Assembly (NCBI GenBank): GCA_964611525.1
Contig: CAZTAL010000008.1
Location: forward strand, 1 to 64,000
Direction of reading: 5' to 3'
Length of the DNA: 64,000 nucleotides
From: JAAYJR01 sp964611525
GTDB lineage: Bacteria > Bacteroidota > Bacteroidia > Bacteroidales > Prolixibacteraceae
Below the pieces are notes generated by a model that made no database searches, had not been told where the DNA came from, and saw nothing but the letters and a program-made list of their open reading frames with translations. Every line of letters starts with the position of its first letter. The first letter of the stretch is position 1. Below are positions 44,762-52,921 of this stretch, piece by piece. Position numbers and translations under genes: made by a program.

Positions 44762-44776
44762 AGATAATTTATTTCA

Positions 44777-46090
44777 TTAAAACAGATAATTAAGCCCTAT
44801 ATACAATCCCGAATCCCCGTCACGCTCATCAGCAGCAATACCGTAATCAACAGCAATAATAAAATTCTGGTTCATCACGATACGTAATCCCCCACCATAC
44901 GAAAAATGCATTTTTTCAGCACCCTCATCAAAATAACCCTCCTCCTGAGGTAACAATGCTTTTATCGGATCAACATCCATTTTCTTTGTTACCATTCCAA
45001 AATCAATAAATCCGTTAAGTCCCAGATAAAAATTATTATTGATGAACCGGAAGCGTAAAAATTTCCATCGGGGCTCTATGTTTCCATAAAAAAATCCGTC
45101 ACCGACAATGCGATTGCGCCGGATACCACGAAGTGATATTGCCCCGCCTAATCCCTCAGAAATGTATCTTTTCTGAACTGAAGTGATTAACTGGGTCTGG
45201 TAATAAAAGGGAGCATATCCGGTAACGGTTGACTGATATCCTAACCTGTAAGCAAGCGATAAATCATCTGGCACAATAGTAAAATACTGACGATGTGTTA
45301 AACTGAGTTTTACAAATGAACTTTCTGCTCCTAAAAATTCCGGAGCTCCGACAAGAACAGCTTCTGTCCAGATTCCTTTCATTGGATTCGGCTTATTATC
45401 GCGGCTGTCATATACTAGTCCGGCTTTAAAAGTAGGAACAAATCCCCCGTCAGCTTCTTCTTCAGAAATCACCCCCCAATCCTGGTATTTATCATACAAA
45501 CCGTCAACATCAGGCAATAATTCATCTTCCTCCTTTCCTTTATTCAGCTTATTGATATTAACAGATACAATCTTAAAATTCAATAAATTGAAACCGGCGG
45601 CCCATTTTAAATATTCTCCTGAAAAGTTTCCCTGGAGATCTAGCTTCAGACGAAACATTTTCCGGTCATATTTATAATACATACGGGTTATATACTCTTC
45701 ACTTTTATCATCATAAAATCCGGGCATAACTACGGCATCATATCCATTAAAACCATAAAAATCATAAGCCTGGTCGGACAAGTAGCTTATATCCAAAGAA
45801 GTCTGAAGACTTTTTATCAATTGGTCGGAATCATAATAAAATCTGTTTATACCACTTCCTTTAGTATATCTGGAAACTTCAAAATAAAGAGAATGGTTAT
45901 AATTTGGATACCGGCTCCCGTCACCATAATCATAAAGATTTACAAGGGCTCCGTATTGAAAGCCAAGATCAGTATCAAAAGTAATTGTAGGTAAAGCCCC
46001 GAAATTCCAGCCCGATTTAGTTTCTTGCTCCTGGGCAAATGCAAAAGATGCAATACTTAAAAACAGAAGAGAAAAATAAATTTTTTTCAT
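44777..46090 (-). CDS. BamA/TamA-like outer-membrane beta-barrel protein
   Basis: The 437-residue protein has a signal peptide (MKKIYFSLLFLSIASFAFAQ) and then amphipathic strands of an Omp85-type barrel. It has a GLVYDSRDNKPNPMKGIWTEA strand (typical of the surface-antigen D15 domain), SLRGIRRNRIVGDGFFYGN (the conserved RG motif of the barrel lumen), and a terminal aromatic strand (LYIGLNYLF). It lacks POTRA domains, as do many short Bacteroidota members. Function is unknown; the fold suggests a pore or assembly factor. It is monocistronic. Confidence 0.78.
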   Translation of the reverse strand: MKKIYFSLLFLSIASFAFAQEQETKSGWNFGALPTITFDTDLGFQYGALVNLYDYGDGSRYPNYNHSLYFEVSRYTKGSGINRFYYDSDQLIKSLQTSLDISYLSDQAYDFYGFNGYDAVVMPGFYDDKSEEYITRMYYKYDRKMFRLKLDLQGNFSGEYLKWAAGFNLLNFKIVSVNINKLNKGKEEDELLPDVDGLYDKYQDWGVISEEEADGGFVPTFKAGLVYDSRDNKPNPMKGIWTEAVLVGAPEFLGAESSFVKLSLTHRQYFTIVPDDLSLAYRLGYQSTVTGYAPFYYQTQLITSVQKRYISEGLGGAISLRGIRRNRIVGDGFFYGNIEPRWKFLRFRFINNNFYLGLNGFIDFGMVTKKMDVDPIKALLPQEEGYFDEGAEKMHFSYGGGLRIVMNQNFIIAVDYGIAADERDGDSGLYIGLNYLF

Positions 46091-46127
46091 GCCTGAATAT
46101 TTTAATAAAAATTGATTTTGTCCGTTA

Positions 46128-46161
46128 AGGCGCTAACGACACAACTCTTTTATACAATGTT
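46128..46161 (+). repeat. Dispersed intergenic repeat, family 1, partial copy 3
   Basis: The segment aggcgctaacgacacaactc followed by tttt and acaatgtt resembles the first half of 10431-10498. Only about 34 bp align. Confidence 0.5.
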
Positions 46162-46823
46162 GTATGGCGAAATTATCTTTAATAAAGAAATTATGAACTG
46201 GTGTTAAATTATATTTTACTTGACTAATATAGAAAAAAATACTATTCAAACACACTATGCTGTTTAAAATATCCATTGATTTTCAGAGACATGCTGAATG
46301 GCTTCATTTAGCCGTATCTAATTCGAAAGTCAATAATTAAAAAAAATCGCTGAAATATTACAATCCACAACCACCACGAGCGTGTCGTTATAATACCTGT
46401 TTTTGATATGCATAGGTAATTTTTTTCAGCACATGCTTTTCGGACTTGTCCTACAGAACCTAAAAATATGAATTTACATTAGATGTTTTATTAATTATTC
46501 TTATTTTCACGCATAAAAAGCAAATTGCAAATTTGAGAGCAAACATCATGCAGTCAGAAGATTTTATGGATGAACTAATAAAATATATAGATTGACATAA
46601 AACATCATAACTTACAAGCATTCTTCGAAAAGTGAAAAAATGTTATAAATGATAAAAAATATAAAAACATAATATAATTGAATATCAAATTTTTAATTAA
46701 CATTTTATCAATTGTTTTTGAAATATAATAACACAAATAACTAATCGGAATGGATTCATTCATAGAAATCAGAATTATATATAAAAATTTTACCAAATCT
46801 TTTTGACCATAAAATATTATAAA
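46162..46823. other. Intergenic region, no gene recognised
   Basis: About 660 bp of AT-rich sequence with no coding frame above 60 codons on the plus strand, no tRNA and no clear promoter. One GC-richer patch near 46370-46395 (ccaccacgagcgtgtcg) is the only contrast. It may hold decayed sequence, but no protein family could be read. Confidence 0.4.
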
Positions 46824-48296
46824 ATGAAAACTAACAGGAGAAAATTTTTTCAAATCGCCGGAGTAGCCGGTGCCGGTGTATTTTCAGGCGGATTAGTATC
46901 ATGTGATCAGCAAACTTCTACTTCCACGTCAGGAGAATCTAATCTTTCTCACATCAAAGATGCTGTACTAAAATCGCATCTTCAACATTTCAATATGTGT
47001 GGATACGGTGCACCAAAAATCGAAACCGTACGTATCGGCTTTATTGGTATTGGAAGCCGGGGGCCTGGAGCAGTTGAGCGCATATCTAACATTGATGGCG
47101 TTGAAATAGCTGCTCTCTGTGATAAGGATATGGGTCGTATAAAATACGGTCAGAAAATTCTCGAAAAGCATGGATTGCCTCGTGCTAAAGAATATGGAGG
47201 AAGCGAGGATGCATGGAAAAAATTATGTGAAAGCCCTGAACTGGATTTAGTGTATATTACTACACCATGGCACCTTCACACTCCAATGGCAGTATATGCA
47301 ATGGAGTGCGGCAAACATGCAACAACTGAAGTTCCCGCTGCCACTACAGTGGATGAATGCTGGCAGTTAGTGGAAACTTCGGAGCGAACAAAAAAACATT
47401 GCATGATGCTGGAAAATTGTTGCTATGATTTTTTTGAACTTCTGACATTAAATATGGCACGTCAGGGATTTTTCGGGGAAATTGTTCATGCAGAAGGTGC
47501 TTATATACATGATCTTCTGAATAGCAATTTCAATAAAGAAGGATACTCTAATATGTGGAGATTACGACAAAGTCAGCAACGTAATGGTAATCTTTATCCA
47601 ACTCACGGACTAGGGCCTGTTTGCCAGATACTTAATATTAACAGAGGAGATAAAATGGAGTATCTTACATCTATGTCGTCAGATGATTTCCAAATGGCTG
47701 AAAAGGCAGCTGAATTGGCTAAAGAGGATGATTTTTTTGCCCCCTTTGTTAGTGACAATTACCGGGGTAACATGAACACTTCCATAATCCGCACAAATAA
47801 AGGTAAAACCATTATGATACAGCATGATGTGACGAGTCAGCGCCCCTATTCCCGTATACATCTGGTTAGCGGGACAAAAGGTGTTGCCAGGAAATATCCG
47901 TTGCCGCCAAGAATAGCCAAAGGCCACAGCTGGTTTGATGATGATGAAATGAAGGAACTTGAAGAACAGTATACCCCGAAAATTGTAAAATTGGTAGGCG
48001 AGATGGCAAAAAAAGTAGGCGGACACGGGGGTATGGATTTTCTAATGGACTGGAGGCTTATAGATTGTTTACGTAATGGAATAGAACTGGATGAAGATGT
48101 TTATGATGCAGCCCTGTGGAGTGTAATAGGACCATTGAGCGAATGGTCAGTTGCAAACCGTTCGAACTCAATTGATGTACCTGATTTTACCAATGGCTCA
48201 TGGAAAACAAATACACCGGTAGACATAACTCTTTCAAAGGGAGGAACCACCGGTGTCCGGATGACTACAAAAGCAGAAAGCCAGATGAATGTTTAA
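46824..48296 (+). CDS. Gfo/Idh/MocA oxidoreductase, GH109-like, Tat-exported
   Basis: From ATG 46824 the 490-residue protein starts with a twin-arginine signal (NRRKFFQIAGVAGAGVFSGG) ending in a lipobox-like VSC. The NAD-binding Rossmann part has RIGFIGIGSRGPGAVERI, then DLVYITTPWHLHTPMAVYAM and GKHATTEVPA. The second domain has NGNLYPTHGLGPV and the family's C-terminal DYMDWRLIDCLRNG-like segment. This is the signature of GH109 enzymes (alpha-N-acetylgalactosaminidase type) that hydrolyse glycosides by an NAD-dependent oxidation-elimination cycle. It precedes a sulfatase gene, suggesting joint breakdown of a sulfated or GalNAc-containing glycan. GH109 specificity is inferred. Confidence 0.83.
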   Translation: MKTNRRKFFQIAGVAGAGVFSGGLVSCDQQTSTSTSGESNLSHIKDAVLKSHLQHFNMCGYGAPKIETVRIGFIGIGSRGPGAVERISNIDGVEIAALCDKDMGRIKYGQKILEKHGLPRAKEYGGSEDAWKKLCESPELDLVYITTPWHLHTPMAVYAMECGKHATTEVPAATTVDECWQLVETSERTKKHCMMLENCCYDFFELLTLNMARQGFFGEIVHAEGAYIHDLLNSNFNKEGYSNMWRLRQSQQRNGNLYPTHGLGPVCQILNINRGDKMEYLTSMSSDDFQMAEKAAELAKEDDFFAPFVSDNYRGNMNTSIIRTNKGKTIMIQHDVTSQRPYSRIHLVSGTKGVARKYPLPPRIAKGHSWFDDDEMKELEEQYTPKIVKLVGEMAKKVGGHGGMDFLMDWRLIDCLRNGIELDEDVYDAALWSVIGPLSEWSVANRSNSIDVPDFTNGSWKTNTPVDITLSKGGTTGVRMTTKAESQMNV

Positions 48297-48301
48297 AACT
48301 A

Positions 48302-48316
48302 TTACCCTTAGGGTAA
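48302..48316. repeat. Palindrome TTACCCTTAGGGTAA
   Basis: A perfect 6-bp inverted repeat with a 3-nt loop, just after the GH109-like stop and followed by seven A. Read on the opposite strand it is identical to the palindrome at 1139-1153. It could work as a short terminator on the minus strand or be part of a dispersed motif. Confidence 0.55.
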
Positions 48317-48411
48317 AAAAAATGCTCATATTTAGATTGTACTTATAAAAATTATGAGCTAAATTTTAGATCAGGTTAAACATATAACGATAAAACTTAA
48401 ATTAAAATAAA

Positions 48412-50184
48412 ATGAAAAAGCAAAAAATCGTAATCTGTATCTTATTTATGTTGACCATAACGTTCATCTCTTGTGTTACAGGGGAAAAAGAAACCCGGAA
48501 ACCTAATATTGTCATCATTCTGAGTGATGACCAGGGATGGGGTGACCTGAGAATAAACGGTAATACTAATATTGAGACTCCTAACATCGATAGGCTAGCC
48601 AATAGCGGCGTTGCCTTCGACAGATTCTATGTTTGTCCTGTCTGCTCACCTACCCGGGCAGAGCTCCTCACAGGAAGATACCATGTCCGCGGAGGTGTTT
48701 ACTCTACTTCTGCAGGTGGGGAACGACTGGATTTGGATGAAACTACTATCGCGGAAGTTTTTAAAAAGGCAGGGTACGCAACTGCTGCATATGGAAAATG
48801 GCATAACGGTATGCAGCCTCCTTACCACCCTAATGCCAGAGGATTCGATGATTATTACGGCTTTTGTTCAGGACACTGGGGAAATTATTTCAGTCCTATG
48901 TTGGAACATAACGGTAAAATAGTGCAGGGTGAAGGATTTATTATCAATGACCTTACCGATCATGGATTGAATTTTATTGAAAAAAATAAAGAAAATCCAT
49001 TCTTGTTATACCTTCCGTTTAATACTCCGCACGCCCCTATGCAGGTCCCAGATAGTTGGTGGAATAAATATGAAAACAAAGACCTTGAAATGTTCAACAG
49101 GGATCGTGACAGAGAAGATGTTATGTTCACTAAATCGGCTCTGGCAATGTGTGAAAATATCGACTGGAATGTTGGACGTATTATCAACAAAATAGAAGAG
49201 CTGGGGCTTTCAGAAAATACAATCATAATTTATTTCGCAGATAACGGTCCCAACAGCTGGAGATGGAATGACGGCATGAAAGGCAGAAAAGGATCGACTG
49301 ATGAAGGAGGAGTCAGATCGCCTCTTTTTATACAATGGGAAGGTAAATTAAAACCAGGTAAAAAAATAATACACATTGCAAGTGTGACAGACTTATTTCC
49401 CACCCTTACGGATCTTGCAGGAATTAATGCCAGAAACACCAAACCATTTGATGGTACAAGCCTCAAATCATTGTTGCTCGAAGATAATCCGGAATGGGAA
49501 GAGCGTCTTATTTATAGCCATTGGGGAGGCAGAACTAGTGTAAGGAGTCAGAAATTCCGCTTAGACCACGAAGGAAAATTATTTGATATGGAAAACGATC
49601 CGGGTCAGTATAATGACATTTCCGGGGATTATTCTGAGGTTAGGAACAAACTCACCCTCGCAAAAGATAAATGGGAAATTGAAGTCCTCAGTGAATTACC
49701 TGAAACAGATACACGAAGTTTTACTATCGGTCATCCAGATTATATCTATACACAAGTACCTGCCCGTGACGGGGTGGCCCATGGCAATATCACCAGGTCA
49801 AACCGTTTTCCGAATTGTTCCTTTTTTACTAACTGGATAAGTAAATCCGACAGTATAACATGGGATGCCGAAGTACTTGCAGAAGGGGATTTTGAGGTTA
49901 CCATTTATTATACATGTGCTGCTGTTGATCTCGGTTCAGTAATCCAATTAAGCTTTGGTGAAAGTAAAATTAAAACTGAAATCAACGAGGTTAATAATCC
50001 TCCTCTAAAAGGAATGGAAAATGACCGCATACCGAGATGGGAATCATATGTTAAAGATTTCAAGCCGCTTAAAATGGGGACTATGCATCTGAATAAAGGA
50101 AAAGACTTGTTAACCCTAAAAGCTCTGGAAATGCCCGGTTCGGAGGTAATGGACTTCAGGTTACTTATGTTTAAACGCCTTTAA
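48412..50184 (+). CDS. Arylsulfatase (S1 family) lipoprotein
   Basis: The enzyme removes sulfate esters, here probably from glycans. The 590-residue protein has a lipoprotein signal (MKKQKIVICILFMLTITFISC) and a sulfatase domain: metal ligands in NIVIILSDDQGWGDL, the formylglycine motif CSPTR with Cys78 and following AELLTGRY, AAYGKWHNG, and a late metal site IIYFADNGPNSW. A C-terminal region of about 120 residues (from near 460) is extra and may be a carbohydrate-binding beta domain. Activity needs an anaerobic or aerobic formylglycine maturase, which is not in the window. It follows the GH109-like gene on the same strand. Confidence 0.9.
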   Translation: MKKQKIVICILFMLTITFISCVTGEKETRKPNIVIILSDDQGWGDLRINGNTNIETPNIDRLANSGVAFDRFYVCPVCSPTRAELLTGRYHVRGGVYSTSAGGERLDLDETTIAEVFKKAGYATAAYGKWHNGMQPPYHPNARGFDDYYGFCSGHWGNYFSPMLEHNGKIVQGEGFIINDLTDHGLNFIEKNKENPFLLYLPFNTPHAPMQVPDSWWNKYENKDLEMFNRDRDREDVMFTKSALAMCENIDWNVGRIINKIEELGLSENTIIIYFADNGPNSWRWNDGMKGRKGSTDEGGVRSPLFIQWEGKLKPGKKIIHIASVTDLFPTLTDLAGINARNTKPFDGTSLKSLLLEDNPEWEERLIYSHWGGRTSVRSQKFRLDHEGKLFDMENDPGQYNDISGDYSEVRNKLTLAKDKWEIEVLSELPETDTRSFTIGHPDYIYTQVPARDGVAHGNITRSNRFPNCSFFTNWISKSDSITWDAEVLAEGDFEVTIYYTCAAVDLGSVIQLSFGESKIKTEINEVNNPPLKGMENDRIPRWESYVKDFKPLKMGTMHLNKGKDLLTLKALEMPGSEVMDFRLLMFKRL

Positions 50185-50212
50185 CATGATGTGACATATC
50201 CTATTGCAATAA

Positions 50213-50302
50213 CCTAACCTGGACAATAATTCCGACCATGTTAATTTATATAATAAAGAAGGCTTGCCTGCTAATCCCTTTCTTAAAGATGAATGGCCAT
50301 GA
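50213..50302 (+). pseudogene. 3' remnant of a sialate O-acetylesterase gene
   Basis: The frame reads PNLDNNSDHVNLYNKEGLPA, then NPFLKDEWP and TGA at 50300. The NLYNKEGLPA-x-PF-x-x-D-x-W ending is characteristic of the C-terminus of Bacteroidota sialate O-acetylesterases (SGNH/SASA type). The upstream part is gone: a stop lies at 50210 and the sulfatase ends at 50184. So a deletion removed nearly all of an esterase that once followed the sulfatase. Confidence 0.65.
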
Positions 50303-50385
50303 ATTACAAAATAGTTGCTCCCCGTTTCACAATTAATTCATCAAATAAAAGTTAATTATACAATTGTATGATTAGTTTTGTGCCG

Positions 50386-52797
50386 ATGAATAAAAGGTTT
50401 ACCATTTGCATATTTTTAATTGTTGCTCACCTGTCGCTTTATTCACAGAGTAACAATGCTACATTAAGGGGTTTGATAGTTGACGAGAAGGGGCATCCGG
50501 TCGACATGGTCAGCATCGGATTAAAAGATTATCCGATTGGAACAAGTTCCAATCGCGATGGTAAATTTTTACTGCGCATTCCTGCCACGCAGGAAGTTAT
50601 AGTCATTTTTAATTCCTTGGGATACAAGCCGGTCTTAGATACTATCTATGCTAAGGCTGAAGAAAACATCTTTTTAAATATAACTATGGAAACCGTCAAT
50701 ATCCGCTTAGGTGAAGTGGTGGTCACTGAAAAGATGAAAAACGGCAGTAATGTTAGCCGCATAGATCCCAAATTCATAGAAGTACTTCCCAACGCTGGAG
50801 CAGGAGGTGTTGCTGCATTAATCAAGACATTGCCGGGTGTTTCCTCCAATAATGAACTAAGCTCTCAGTACACAGTGAGAGGGGGTAACTTTGATGAAAA
50901 TCTGGTATATGTCAATGATATTGAAATATACAGGCCATTTCTCGTCCGTGCAGGGAGACAGGAAGGATTAAGCTTCATCAACAGCGAAATGGTCTCTACA
51001 ATAGATTTTTCTGCAGGGGGATTTGCTGCCCGTTACGGAGATAAAATGTCTTCCGTTCTTGATATAAAATACAGGAAACCCAGTGTTTTCAGAGGTTCCG
51101 CATCCATGAGCCTTTTAGGAACTGCTGCACACTTTGAAGACGTTGCATTAGGGGGACGACTGGCACATATATCAGGAATACGCTATAAAACAAATCGTTA
51201 TATGCTTGGAGGTCTTGATGAAAAAGGAGAGTATAATCCTCGGTTTATCGACTTCCAGACTTACATTACATATAGATTTTCAGAAAAATTTGATTTTTCA
51301 TTTCTTGGCAATATCGCACAAAACCAATACAGATTCATTCCGCAAACCAGGAATACCACATTTGGAACATGGCAAACACCTCTGAACACAACTATATATT
51401 TTGACGGACAGGAAGTAGATGATTTTAAAACATATATGGGAGCTTTTTCAGCTAATTATCACCCTTCCCTTAATCTTAACCTGAAATTTATTGCATCTAC
51501 GTTTATTACTTCTGAAAAAGAAACTTATGATATTACAGGGCAATATTACCTGAATCAACTGGAAAGAAATATGTCGGCAGAAGAATTCGGCGACAGTGTT
51601 CTAAATCTTGGCGTGGGCACTTTTATTAATCATGCCCGTAATTATCTTGAGGCAGTAGTATATAGTTTTACCCACCGCGGAGCTTATAATTCGGAAGATC
51701 ATCTCGTAAACTGGGGCTTTAAAGTACAGCACGAACAATTCGACGATAAAATGAATGAATGGATCTACCGTGATTCAACAGGTTATTCAATTCCTTATTC
51801 CGATTCAGAAGTATTGCTTTACCATACACTGAACAGTAAAAACAATATCAGTTCTAACCGGGTTACAGCATTTATCCAGGATACATGGAACTTTCCCATC
51901 AGTAGTGGCGATATTTACCTGACCGGGGGTATCAGGTTTAATTACCTCGATCTAAATAAGGAATTTGTTGTAAGTCCCAGAGCTTCTTTTAGTTATTTCC
52001 CTGAATGGAAAAATAAAATATCATTTACACTTTCAGGAGGCATGTACCATCAACCACCTTTTTTCAAAGAATTGAAAAAACGCGACGGTTTTGTAAACAT
52101 GGAAACAAAGGCACAACGTTCATATCAGTTAGTCGCAGGTACTGATTATATATTTACTGCCTGGGACCGGCCTTTCAGATTCACAACCGAAGCCTATTAC
52201 AAATGGATGAACCATTTAATTCCATATCATGTGGATAACGTCCAGATACGATACCTTTCAGGCCAAGAAGCTTATGGTTATGCTACCGGAGTTGATATGA
52301 AGATCAACGGGGAGTTTGTCAGCGGTGTTCAGTCATGGGCAAGTCTTTCCCTTATGCAAACCAAAGAGGATATTCTTGATGACGGACATGGATATATACC
52401 CCGGCCCACAGATCAATGGTTGAATTTCAGTTTATTTTTCCAGGATTATTTTCCGGGAAACCCTTCATACAAAATGCAACTCTCAGGCTTTTACGGAGCT
52501 CGTCTGCCAACCGGACCTCCAAAATCAGAACGCTATCAGGATGTATTCCGCATGCCACCATACAGGCGCATAGACCTTGGCTTCTCAAAGGTACTTATAA
52601 GTCCGGCGAATCCCTTAAATCATCAATTTTTAAAACATATCAATGACTTATGGCTAAGCCTTGAAGTATTTAACCTGTTGAATATTAACAATACTATCTC
52701 ATACTTCTGGGTTTCTAGTATCTATGGCGATCAATTTGCTGTTCCCAATTATCTCACTAACAGAAAAATAAATTTGAAACTGACTGTGAAATTTTAA
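50386..52797 (+). CDS. TonB-dependent outer-membrane receptor with CarboxypepD_reg domain
   Basis: From ATG 50386 the 803-residue protein has a signal peptide (MNKRFTICIFLIVAHLSLYS). Its N-terminal carboxypeptidase-regulatory-like domain spans about 27-110 (ATLRGLIVDEKGHPVDMVSI, GTSSNRDGKFLL). A plug domain follows (about 125-240, with IKTLPGVSSNNELSSQYTVR, GGNFDENLVYVNDIEI and AGGFAARYGDKMSSVL), then a 22-strand-type barrel ending in LKLTVKF. It is shorter than SusC proteins (about 1000) and has no SusD partner. It therefore resembles non-SusC TonB receptors for oligosaccharides, siderophores or peptides. It converges on the GH78 gene. Confidence 0.88.
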   Translation: MNKRFTICIFLIVAHLSLYSQSNNATLRGLIVDEKGHPVDMVSIGLKDYPIGTSSNRDGKFLLRIPATQEVIVIFNSLGYKPVLDTIYAKAEENIFLNITMETVNIRLGEVVVTEKMKNGSNVSRIDPKFIEVLPNAGAGGVAALIKTLPGVSSNNELSSQYTVRGGNFDENLVYVNDIEIYRPFLVRAGRQEGLSFINSEMVSTIDFSAGGFAARYGDKMSSVLDIKYRKPSVFRGSASMSLLGTAAHFEDVALGGRLAHISGIRYKTNRYMLGGLDEKGEYNPRFIDFQTYITYRFSEKFDFSFLGNIAQNQYRFIPQTRNTTFGTWQTPLNTTIYFDGQEVDDFKTYMGAFSANYHPSLNLNLKFIASTFITSEKETYDITGQYYLNQLERNMSAEEFGDSVLNLGVGTFINHARNYLEAVVYSFTHRGAYNSEDHLVNWGFKVQHEQFDDKMNEWIYRDSTGYSIPYSDSEVLLYHTLNSKNNISSNRVTAFIQDTWNFPISSGDIYLTGGIRFNYLDLNKEFVVSPRASFSYFPEWKNKISFTLSGGMYHQPPFFKELKKRDGFVNMETKAQRSYQLVAGTDYIFTAWDRPFRFTTEAYYKWMNHLIPYHVDNVQIRYLSGQEAYGYATGVDMKINGEFVSGVQSWASLSLMQTKEDILDDGHGYIPRPTDQWLNFSLFFQDYFPGNPSYKMQLSGFYGARLPTGPPKSERYQDVFRMPPYRRIDLGFSKVLISPANPLNHQFLKHINDLWLSLEVFNLLNINNTISYFWVSSIYGDQFAVPNYLTNRKINLKLTVKF

Positions 52798-52921
52798 GTT
52801 GTTTTATTTTATATCCGGCAAAAGACAACTCCTCTACCCCCATTCGTTTCAGGAATAAATATTTATCTGGTCAGTTTGTCCTGATCTTTCTTCAAAATAC
52901 TCTTTTACTTTTTGGAAAAAG

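Noticed and set aside
50373..50380. TAGTTTTG as promoter of the TonB receptor
   Set aside because: It ends only 5 bp before the chosen ATG, so transcription would start after the start codon, and no TTTG lies at the right distance.
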